Shown here: in pieces, positions 1 through 6,656 of the stretch
Layout of the letters: the number at the start of each line of letters is the position of its first letter
How positions within the stretch are numbered: position 1 is the first letter of the stretch
Translations under genes and position numbers: made by a program
Origin: JBAXRT01 sp037131065
GTDB lineage: Bacteria; Bacteroidota; Bacteroidia; Bacteroidales; FEN-979
Assembly: GCA_037131065.1 (NCBI GenBank)
Contig: JBAXRT010000096.1
Coordinates: forward strand, 1-11,712
DNA: 11,712 nt
Reading direction: 5' to 3'
Notes under the pieces: model-generated
Database searches by the model: none
What the model was told of the DNA's origin: nothing
What the model saw: only the letters and a program-made list of their open reading frames with translations

Positions 1-2
1 TT

Positions 3-803
3 GGCAGGGTTTATCCGGATCCGAAGGATAAGAGGATTGCCATGGCTAAGCTGAGTGTGAATGCGGTGAAGTTCATGTCACCGGGTTTCTTTGCCATCCA
101 CCCGCTGGAGGTATATGAGCCGGAAGAGGATATTCTCATGCTCGACGTGAGCTTTCTGAGTACCACGCCGGAAGCCATGATGAACGTGCCATCCTATTCA
201 TCCTGGCTTGAGAATACCGATCAGTCCGATGCATATGCCTATGCAGCAAAACTTTTGAAATTCCTTCAGTGGATCAAGCCGGCGAAGCGCTGGATCCTGA
301 AGACCCCCCATCATCTTGAGTTCCCTGATCTCATTGAAAAACATTTCGGTGATGTCCGTTTTCTCTGGCCACACCGGAGGATTTATGAGTCAGTTCCTTC
401 GTACCTCAGCATGCTGACCTATAATCACATGATCTTCAGCGACGATGTCGATGAATGCAGGATCGCAAAACACTGGGTCAGGAAAACCGGCTATATGCTT
501 CAGAAAGCCCTTGATTACAGGCTGAAGGATCACAACCAGGAAAAATTCACCGATATCTATTACAAGGATCTCATCACCGATTCACTGGCGGAATTGGACA
601 GGATCTATAAAATGAACGGAGGACTCACGCCGGAACTTAAGAAAAAGTTTGAAGATCATGAACAGGAGCATCCTCACCGGAAATACGGCACCCATACTTA
701 TTCACTGGCCGATTTCGGGCTTACTGAAGCCGACATCGACCAGCATACAAGCCATTACCAGAAATTCATGACTGAACACTATGACAGAAAAGAAAAAAGA
801 TAA
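3..803 (+). CDS. Sulfotransferase family protein (5' end outside window)
   Basis: This is the C-terminal part of a PAPS-dependent sulfotransferase of the Sulfotransfer_3-like type, which moves a sulfuryl group from PAPS to a hydroxyl acceptor. The frame is open to the window edge: 13 codons precede the first ATG at 42, so that ATG is probably internal. The visible family signs are a PEED-containing stretch followed by YSSWL, then ILKTPHHL (residues 85-92 counted from the ATG at 42), then FLWPHRRIYESVPSYLSML (107-125). The last resembles the H-R-D-P...S block that contacts the 3'-phosphate of PAPS, here with HRR instead of the common HRD. The N-terminal 5'-phosphosulfate loop (GxPRSGTT-like) must lie upstream and cannot be checked. 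The stop codon lies inside the start of the downstream SDR gene, with a 23-bp overlap, which suggests cotranscription. The substrate is unknown; a lipid or small alcohol is possible. The family call is fairly firm and the function open. Confidence 0.82.
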   Translation, partial: GRVYPDPKDKRIAMAKLSVNAVKFMSPGFFAIHPLEVYEPEEDILMLDVSFLSTTPEAMMNVPSYSSWLENTDQSDAYAYAAKLLKFLQWIKPAKRWILKTPHHLEFPDLIEKHFGDVRFLWPHRRIYESVPSYLSMLTYNHMIFSDDVDECRIAKHWVRKTGYMLQKALDYRLKDHNQEKFTDIYYKDLITDSLAELDRIYKMNGGLTPELKKKFEDHEQEHPHRKYGTHTYSLADFGLTEADIDQHTSHYQKFMTEHYDRKEKR

Positions 804-1779
804 TTACGACAATCCATTATCCGCAACCATCAGCGGCATTACGAACCTTTTCAGAAAACACCAGCAGGCCGGAGAGCTGAAGCCGGGGGACCGTCTCGAT
901 GGAAAGACCGTGCTGGTGGATGGCGCCAGTTCAGGACTGGGATTCGCGATCGCAACCGATTGCGCCAGGAGAGGGGCCCGCGTCATCATGGCCTGCCGGA
1001 GCGGAATTCCTGAAAAGGGGGAGAAGGTGAAAAAACTCAGCGGGAGCAAGGATGTCCATATGCTGAAGGTCGATTTCGCCGATATCCCGTCAGTACAAAA
1101 CCTGGTATCGGAGGTAAAGATTAAATTTCAGAAAATCGATATCCTGATCAGTAATGCAGGCGTGGTTCCGAAGAAGAGCAGGAAAACGCCGCAGGGACTG
1201 GAAGAGATGTTCATGGTCAACTATTTCTCAAAATTCATTCTTGTCAACCTGCTTCTGCAGAAGGAATGTTTCCGGACAAACGGGAGCGAAGCGCCGAGGA
1301 TGATCTTTGTCGATTCGGAAACCCACCGCAACCCGAAGAAATTTGAGTGGGAGAAGTTTGGAGTATATGAACCCTATACCATCGGGAAAAGCATGGAGCA
1401 CTATGGGTACAACAAACTTCTCCTTGCCACCTTCTCGGTGGAGTTGTCGCGGAGGCTGAACAAGGTGAACGGCAAAGAAAAGAGAAAGTTCTCTGTCTTC
1501 ACGCTGTGTCCCGGGCCGATCAATTCGAACATCGGCAGGGAGGCTCCGAAAATTTTCCATCCGTTGATGAAGCTGATCTTCTCGATCTTTTTCCGCTCCC
1601 CGGCCCAGGCCGCAGTGCCGGTGATCTACCTGGCCGCATCCAAGGACATGGAGGGAAAGAGTTTCGATTATTTCTTCCTGATGAGTCGCAAGCCCGTCGA
1701 TGAAAAAGCCGCCGATCCCGGAAACGGAAAAAAATTGTGGGAGGTGTCGGAGAAGCTGCTCAGGTCAGTCGCTCCCTGA
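781..1779 (+). CDS. Short-chain dehydrogenase/reductase (retinol dehydrogenase-like SDR)
   Basis: This is a predicted cytoplasmic NAD(P)(H)-dependent oxidoreductase with a Rossmann fold, 332 aa. The classical SDR landmarks are all present in order. The cofactor glycine motif is DGASSGLG (residues 47-54), where D replaces the usual T of TGxxxGxG. They continue with NAG at 125-127, N147 in MVNYF, Ser179 in VDSET, and the catalytic YxxxK as Y208-G-Y-N-K212. CPGP follows at 243-246. R73, after the second beta strand (ACRS), suggests NADP preference by analogy with retinol dehydrogenase-like SDRs, but this is inference. About 38 N-terminal residues precede the fold and about 50 follow it, so the protein is longer than the typical 250-aa classical SDR. 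It begins inside the sulfotransferase gene, so the two probably act on the same compound. There is no clear Shine-Dalgarno. The substrate cannot be deduced. Confidence 0.9.
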   Translation: MTEKKKDNYDNPLSATISGITNLFRKHQQAGELKPGDRLDGKTVLVDGASSGLGFAIATDCARRGARVIMACRSGIPEKGEKVKKLSGSKDVHMLKVDFADIPSVQNLVSEVKIKFQKIDILISNAGVVPKKSRKTPQGLEEMFMVNYFSKFILVNLLLQKECFRTNGSEAPRMIFVDSETHRNPKKFEWEKFGVYEPYTIGKSMEHYGYNKLLLATFSVELSRRLNKVNGKEKRKFSVFTLCPGPINSNIGREAPKIFHPLMKLIFSIFFRSPAQAAVPVIYLAASKDMEGKSFDYFFLMSRKPVDEKAADPGNGKKLWEVSEKLLRSVAP

Positions 1780-2386
1780 TCGCCTTGGCAACCGCCTGCG
1801 CCTTGGTGTGAACCTGAAGTTTCTCGTAGATATGCCGGATGTGGTTGCGGACGGTCTCTTCGCTGATGAAAAGCATTTGAGCAATGCCGGTTGTACTGGC
1901 CCCATGCACGATGAGGTTGAGGATCTCCTTCTCCCTGGCGGTGAGGTTGTAGTCCTGGTCCGCCTGCGCATTCTGTGATTTAAAGATCGAAAGGACCTGC
2001 CGGGCTACGGAGGGAGTGAGTGGTGAACCGCCTTCGTTCACCTGCCTCACTGCCTCCATGATCTTCAGCGGGTTGGTCTTCTTCAGCATATAACCATCAG
2101 CACCCAGCCTGATCGCGTTGATCACATTTGCATCATCCTCAAGGATGGTGAGCATGACGATCCTGGCTTCGGGGTACATCTTTTTGAGTGGGACAATGGC
2201 TTCAATGCCCGACATCGCCGGAAGGTTAATATCCAGAAGGATAACATCAGCATCGCTGCTTTTGTCAAGGGCTGCCTCGGCGGATTCGTAACTCCATGCA
2301 ACCTTGAAATCGCCTGCTGAACCCAACAGGAAGGTCAGGCTCTGCCTGAAATCCCTGTGATCTTCGATAATCCCGACCTTTATCAT
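1760..2386 (-). CDS. LuxR/NarL-FixJ family response regulator
   Basis: This is a 208-aa DNA-binding response regulator, almost certainly the partner of the kinase encoded just upstream. The receiver domain (about 2-118) has the acidic pair E8-D9, phosphoacceptor D52 in VILLDINLP, T80 in VMLTI and K102 in YMLKK. The C-terminal LuxR-type helix-turn-helix (about 146-205) has the typical LTAREKEIL entry and ISEETVRNHIRHIYEKL recognition region. I chose the ATG at 2384-2386 because the receiver fold starts directly there (MIKVGIIEDH). In-frame upstream starts at 2422-2424 (ATG) and 2429-2431 (TTG) would add only unstructured residues and, for the TTG, overlap the kinase stop. The gap to the kinase gene is 41 bp, which fits one operon. 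The 3' end overlaps the convergent SDR gene by 20 bp. Regulated targets cannot be read here; autoregulation or control of the neighbouring surface-protein genes is possible. Confidence 0.93.
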   Translation of the reverse strand: MIKVGIIEDHRDFRQSLTFLLGSAGDFKVAWSYESAEAALDKSSDADVILLDINLPAMSGIEAIVPLKKMYPEARIVMLTILEDDANVINAIRLGADGYMLKKTNPLKIMEAVRQVNEGGSPLTPSVARQVLSIFKSQNAQADQDYNLTAREKEILNLIVHGASTTGIAQMLFISEETVRNHIRHIYEKLQVHTKAQAVAKAIRERLT

Positions 2387-2427
2387 AAAGTAATCCGGCG
2401 GCAAGGTACATGGAAAGACCATGCCTG

Positions 2428-5400
2428 TCAATGGTCTGTTTGTGTTATTTTAAACGAAAGCGTAATGGTCGTTCCTTTACCAGGGGCCGACCTGATGTCG
2501 AGCATTATCCCTGATTCGCCGGCTCTCCGCTGCATGTTCAGAAGGCCGTAACCCTGGCCCTGCACCTTCTCCAACGGAGGGAAAGAGAATCCTTTGCCGT
2601 TGTCGCTGACCTCAATCCTGCAATCACTTCCGGTGATGGAGGTGATGAGGTCCACTTCTGAGGCGCCGGCATGACGGATGATATTATTGGCAACCTCTTT
2701 CATGATGAGGAATATGTTGTGCCGGATCCTGTCGGAGAGGACCGAATCTTCCCCCGGGATCTCCACATCAGAGGTAAACCGGATCTGGTTGTCATTGAAA
2801 AGATCATAATAGTGATTCCTGATTTTTGAAAGAAGGCTCTTTAGTGAATCATGCTTGGGAGAGGTCATCCAGATGATATCTGAAATGGACTGGATGGCAG
2901 ACTGGGAGAGTTCTGCGATCTTTTCAGCGAGGTAAGGGAAATTGGCCGTGCGTGTTTTTCCGAATGATTTGAGGGTATTGGAGTAAATCGAAATGCTTCC
3001 GAGTGTTGAGGCCAGGTCATCGTGAAGGTCGCGCGAAATGCTTTCCCTCACGGCAATTTTTTCCTGTTCGGTGGTACGCCTGACACTGATCCGCTCGGTG
3101 ATGAGGTGAAACAACACGAGGCAGATCACAACAATGCCTTCAGGGATCATGAAAGAGAAGACAAACCCTTCGTAAAGCAGCAGACGTTCGGAAAGGAGAA
3201 AGAGAAGGAATAGAGAGAGGTAAAGCAGGATAAGGAGGTTCCTGTTCAGAAGCCTCTTCCTCCAATGGATGATTAATGACAGGCTGATCAGTCCAAGGGC
3301 GAACAGGTATTTCAGGATCTCTGCCTGGTTCTCCCGGTCGATAAAAAACCGCAACGTATCCTTGTGAAGCATGGAAATAAATGAGGAGATCCCGCTCTCC
3401 TCTTCGATCTGCAGCACCTGTCCGGCAAGAATGTTCTCCGCCATGATGCTTATGCCTGAACATGGAAAGTGGATGACGGCCCTGTAACTCTCTCCCGGCT
3501 GAATCCCGAAAACAGATTCCTTGGCCGAGATTGAACCGTAACCGCTTCCCCCGTTGATCTCCCTTGTTCCGGCAATCTCCTCTCTGCCACTGCCGGTAAT
3601 CCTGTAAAGTGTGATCCTGGCCCCGATGGCATCCCTGTTTGACCTGGTCCCCTTCAGGTTGAATTTAACCGATTTCCCGTGATCGGCGTTATTGACGAAA
3701 AGGGTGCTGTTCCCGTTGATGTAATTCGCCACATAGAGGTCAGGATCCCCGTCGTTATCGAGATCACCGGTTGCACAGCCGGTGCCGTATCCTTTCAGAT
3801 CCGCACCTGCGGCGTCGGTGGCATCGGAAAAGTATTTTCCTTCCCGGTTCCTGAAGTATATGTTTTCCCCGACATTGGTGACATAGAGATCAACGTATCC
3901 GTCGAGATCGAAGTCGGCAAACACGGCCCCGTTGCTCAGGTAGCTTTTATCCCCGAAATACTGATGGGTAGCATCCCGGAAGATCCCGTGTCCCGTATTC
4001 AGGTAAAACTTATTGGGTGCGTTTCGCCTTGCAATATAGAGGTCAGGAAGTCCGTCGTTATTTACATCGGCAAACACCACCGCATTGCTTCGGCCCGGTT
4101 CCTGCCTTGCCAGGTCGGAATAAGCGGTGATATCCCTGAACCTGACTTTCCCCTGGCGCGTTTCATTCAGGAATATCTTATCGGGGCTAAACCAGGAGGA
4201 GACACACAGGTCGGGAAGCCCGTCGAGGTTGATGTCGGCAAACGAGGCGCACATGCCTCCCCGCTCCGATTCAAGGCCAGCCACGGCGGTAACATCGGTG
4301 AACTGCCCTGCGCCGTCGTTCAGGCAGAGTTTGTTTGACGCCTCTTCACTGGTTACGAAGAGATCAAGATCCCCGTCGTTGTCAACATCGGCAAAGGCTG
4401 CAGTGTTTGAACGCTTCAGATCAGCGCATGCCGCGTTTTCCCGGGAGGAGACATCCCTGAAAAAGCCCTTTCCGTCGTTCAGAAGCAGTTTGTTCCGGCT
4501 GTTCAGCGAACTGATGTAAATATCCTGGTCGCCGTCGTTGTCGACGTCGCCGGCTGTTACTCCCAGCTGTAATTCAGAAGAAAACCCGGTTTCAAGGTCC
4601 TCCGAAATACCCGAAGCGCCCCGCTTCAGGGCCTGTTCGCGGAAATGATTTCCCGGTAGTGAAGGGTCGCCTGGATTTAAAAGATTGATATAAAGCCGGT
4701 TCAGGTTAAAAATGCAAATGGAATAGATGTCATTTTTCCCGTCGGTGTTAAAATCGGCAATGGCAACCCCATACTCATCATCGGCATCGCCACCATAGTC
4801 ATAGATCTTGTTTTTGGTAAATCCAAGGTTGTGCTCTGTGGCCGGCAGAAAATGCCGTGGGCCGGAGTAGAGTATAGTCCCTTTTTCACCGGTGATCCAT
4901 ATTTCCTTTCCGGAGACTGCGATGCCGGTAAGATCTTCCCGGTCTTTGTTTGGAACTTTTTTCAGGATCCCTTTTTCAAGCAGCAGGATAAATCCCTGTT
5001 TACCGGCAAAGACCAGCCTGCCGTTGTCCAGCAAAGCCATTTTCATTGCCAAGGTAAGGTCGGGGGATTTAAAAAACGGCCTGCAATGGTCACGGAGCTG
5101 TTCAAAAACACCGGATGCTGTGAGAATGAAGCCATTACCAGAATCATCAAAACAAAAATCCCTGACGATTTCCCCGGGAAGAATTTGTGTGAATGTATTG
5201 TCGGTGAAGAAAAACAGTTCGCCTTTTGCGCTCAGAAGCCAGATCCTGTTGCCGGAGGTGCCAAAAACCTTGATGATCCCTTTCACACTCGGAGGGGGAG
5301 GCAGATTCCTGAAGGTCCCGTTCTCATAGACGGCCATCTCCCCCCAGCCGGCAAAAAAGCCAAGGTCCTTTCCTGAAAACCAGATAGAGATGATCTCATT

Positions 5401-5760
5401 GGCAAATGGGGAGCTCACCTTCTCCGTCCTTCCGTGAGAATAATGGAACAGCTCGGTAGTGTTCAGGGCTGTATTGACCGTGTACCAGAAATCATCCTTC
5501 CCCAGCGGAAAGAAACGGTCAACCGTTTTGGCATCCGGCAGGTAGAACCTTTGCCAGGAATCATGATCTCTTGAAAAGATCTTATCCGTGAGAATGAAGG
5601 AGGTGGTGGTGTCGGGAGTGAAGATTCCCTTTATATCAGAACGGGTTACCGGGTTTATTTTTTTGAATTCCGGGAGATCAGTTCCGGCAGGGAATCCCTG
5701 GTAGCCGGGAATCATGATGCAGCAAAATACGAAAAACAACCGGTAGAGGTAATCCTTCAT
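2428..5760 (-). CDS. Sensor histidine kinase with FG-GAP/VCBS + ASPIC/UnbV-like sensor region
   Basis: An 1110-aa membrane sensor kinase. Residues 1-24 form a signal peptide (KDYLYRLFF followed by a hydrophobic run). Residues about 30-300 look like a divergent beta-propeller, with short strands such as NRIWLLSAKGELFFF and KEIWITGEKGTILYS. Residues about 325-690 hold seven FG-GAP/VCBS repeats, each with a complete D-x-[DN]-x-D-G-x-x-D calcium loop starting at D336, D405, D458, D509, D565, D616 and D666. Residues about 697-775 resemble ASPIC/UnbV (SNRDAIGARI). Three hydrophobic helices follow (about 818-833, 840-857, 866-887). The cytoplasmic kinase has a HisKA_3 H-box RDLHDDLASTLGSI with His913, an N-box KEVANNIIRHA (1021-1031), and the ATP-lid motifs DNGKGF (1053-1058) and GQGYGLLNM (1068-1076). 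With a cleaved signal peptide, three helices place the sensor outside the inner membrane and the kinase inside. It should phosphorylate the response regulator encoded 41 bp downstream. The ligand is unknown; calcium, glycan or protein are candidates. The start ATG is followed directly by the signal peptide. Confidence 0.95.
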   Translation of the reverse strand: MKDYLYRLFFVFCCIMIPGYQGFPAGTDLPEFKKINPVTRSDIKGIFTPDTTTSFILTDKIFSRDHDSWQRFYLPDAKTVDRFFPLGKDDFWYTVNTALNTTELFHYSHGRTEKVSSPFANEIISIWFSGKDLGFFAGWGEMAVYENGTFRNLPPPPSVKGIIKVFGTSGNRIWLLSAKGELFFFTDNTFTQILPGEIVRDFCFDDSGNGFILTASGVFEQLRDHCRPFFKSPDLTLAMKMALLDNGRLVFAGKQGFILLLEKGILKKVPNKDREDLTGIAVSGKEIWITGEKGTILYSGPRHFLPATEHNLGFTKNKIYDYGGDADDEYGVAIADFNTDGKNDIYSICIFNLNRLYINLLNPGDPSLPGNHFREQALKRGASGISEDLETGFSSELQLGVTAGDVDNDGDQDIYISSLNSRNKLLLNDGKGFFRDVSSRENAACADLKRSNTAAFADVDNDGDLDLFVTSEEASNKLCLNDGAGQFTDVTAVAGLESERGGMCASFADINLDGLPDLCVSSWFSPDKIFLNETRQGKVRFRDITAYSDLARQEPGRSNAVVFADVNNDGLPDLYIARRNAPNKFYLNTGHGIFRDATHQYFGDKSYLSNGAVFADFDLDGYVDLYVTNVGENIYFRNREGKYFSDATDAAGADLKGYGTGCATGDLDNDGDPDLYVANYINGNSTLFVNNADHGKSVKFNLKGTRSNRDAIGARITLYRITGSGREEIAGTREINGGSGYGSISAKESVFGIQPGESYRAVIHFPCSGISIMAENILAGQVLQIEEESGISSFISMLHKDTLRFFIDRENQAEILKYLFALGLISLSLIIHWRKRLLNRNLLILLYLSLFLLFLLSERLLLYEGFVFSFMIPEGIVVICLVLFHLITERISVRRTTEQEKIAVRESISRDLHDDLASTLGSISIYSNTLKSFGKTRTANFPYLAEKIAELSQSAIQSISDIIWMTSPKHDSLKSLLSKIRNHYYDLFNDNQIRFTSDVEIPGEDSVLSDRIRHNIFLIMKEVANNIIRHAGASEVDLITSITGSDCRIEVSDNGKGFSFPPLEKVQGQGYGLLNMQRRAGESGIMLDIRSAPGKGTTITLSFKITQTDH
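3691..4788 (-). repeat. Seven FG-GAP/VCBS calcium-loop repeats within the kinase gene
   Basis: This segment encodes residues about 325-690 of the kinase. The seven loops are spaced 69, 53, 51, 56, 51 and 50 residues apart, so the last six are regular and the first is set off by a longer insertion. Each repeat pairs a strand ending in FAD or a similar residue set with the calcium loop, then D[LI]Y[VI] and a F-x-N/L-N-x-G turn, as in integrin-alpha FG-GAP blades. Seven units match a closed seven-bladed propeller. The repeats are diverged at the DNA level, with no long identical blocks, so they are old. Confidence 0.88.
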
Positions 5761-5801
5761 CGGCGCCAGGGTAAATGGTGAGTTATTATCCGTAACGAAG
5801 A

Positions 5802-5836
5802 TAAAGGTAATAAAAAATCACAGGCTGTAAAGCAAA
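5802..5836 (-). promoter_or_regulatory. Candidate Bacteroidota-type promoter for the kinase-regulator operon
   Basis: In the 57-bp gap upstream of the kinase, the minus strand carries TACCTTTA (5809-5802), matching five of six fixed positions of the Bacteroidota -7 consensus TAnnTTTG. A TTTG lies further upstream (5836-5833), inside the last codons of nfo. The separation is 23 bp, longer than the usual 19-21, so the pair is imperfect. If real, transcription would start roughly 35 nt before the kinase ATG. This is only a pattern match, and readthrough from nfo is equally possible. Confidence 0.2.
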
Positions 5837-6654
5837 CTGATCTCCTCCTTCCAGAGCGATTCGTCAGGAGTTTCAAGGATGAGTGGCATATCGTCGAACC
5901 TCTGGTCGTGCATGATCAGTTTGAATACTTCAATTCCAAGGCTCCCCTTGCCGAGGCTCTCATGGCGGTCGACACGGCTGCCGAGTCCTTTTTTGGAATC
6001 GTTCAGGTGCATTCCCTTGAGGTGCTTCAGCCCGACAATGGTTTCAAAAGCAAGCATGGTCTGGCTGAATCCCGCGGCGGCCGAGATATCATATCCTGCA
6101 GCGAAGGTGTGACAGGTATCAATACAAACGCCTGCCCGCTCCTTATCCTCAACATGATCGATGATAAACTTAAGGTGTTCGAATGTATATCCGAGGCTGC
6201 TGCCCTGGCCGGCGGTGTTTTCAATGACTGCCGTCACCCCTTTTGTCTTTTCGAGTACCTGGTTAATCGATTCCGCGATGAGCTTCAGGCTCGATTCATC
6301 ATCGATCTTTCCGAGAGAGCTGCCCGGATGAAAGTTGAGACGATCCAGGCCAAGCAGCTCGCACCGTTTCATTTCATCCAGGAAAGCATCCCTTGATTTG
6401 ACAAGACCCTCCTTTTCGGGATTGCCAAGGTTGATCAGGTAACTGTCATGGGGAAGCACCTGTTTTGGTGCGAACCCGTATTTTTCGCAATTTTCGCGGA
6501 ACAGTCGGATGTTTTCCTTTGACAGCGGCGATGATCTCCATTGCCGCTGGTTTTTCGTGAAGAGGGCGAAGGCCCTGGCCCCGATCTCACGGGCATTGAG
6601 AGGAGCAAACTCCACTCCGCCCCCTGCACTTACATGCGCTCCGACGTATTTCAT
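5818..6654 (-). CDS. nfo: Endonuclease IV (class II AP endonuclease)
   Basis: This is a 278-aa cytoplasmic DNA repair enzyme, expected to cleave the backbone 5' to abasic sites and remove 3'-blocking groups in base excision repair. Length and start (MKYVGAHVSAGGG) match the family (E. coli Nfo is 285 aa). All metal ligands of the trinuclear zinc site are visible at the E. coli positions: H69 (LPHDSYLIN), H109 (NFHPGS), E145 (VIENTAGQG), D179 and H182 (CIDTCH), H216 (MHLNDSK), D229 and H231 (VDRHESLGKG) and E261 (LILETP). The protein therefore appears fully active. The gene begins 2 bp after the stop of the secreted T9SS protein gene, so its translation is probably coupled to, or at least cotranscribed with, that unrelated surface gene. 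A separate repair-related promoter is not evident in the sequence. Confidence 0.97.
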   Translation of the reverse strand: MKYVGAHVSAGGGVEFAPLNAREIGARAFALFTKNQRQWRSSPLSKENIRLFRENCEKYGFAPKQVLPHDSYLINLGNPEKEGLVKSRDAFLDEMKRCELLGLDRLNFHPGSSLGKIDDESSLKLIAESINQVLEKTKGVTAVIENTAGQGSSLGYTFEHLKFIIDHVEDKERAGVCIDTCHTFAAGYDISAAAGFSQTMLAFETIVGLKHLKGMHLNDSKKGLGSRVDRHESLGKGSLGIEVFKLIMHDQRFDDMPLILETPDESLWKEEISLLYSL

Positions 6655-6656
6655 AA

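Noticed and set aside
2387..2431. Longer response regulator starting at TTG 2431 or ATG 2422
   Set aside because: The extra 12-15 residues do not belong to the receiver fold, and the ATG at 2386 is placed exactly where the domain begins.
3679..4338. Long open frame on the + strand (219 codons) inside the kinase gene
   Set aside because: It lies antisense to the FG-GAP/VCBS repeats, whose own frame gives clear domain matches. Its openness follows from the repeated codon pattern on the other strand.
4831..5376. Open frame of 181 codons on the + strand
   Set aside because: It is antisense to the N-terminal part of the kinase and has no recognisable motif or start context.
5783..5813. A/T-rich inverted repeat (TTATTA...TAATAA) between nfo and the kinase, considered as a terminator
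   Set aside because: The stem is about 6 A/T pairs plus two G/C pairs with a 14-nt loop and has no T-tract in the correct place, so it is too weak to call.
5908..6396. Open frame of 162 codons on the + strand
   Set aside because: It is antisense to nfo, whose zinc ligands are all in place; a shadow frame.
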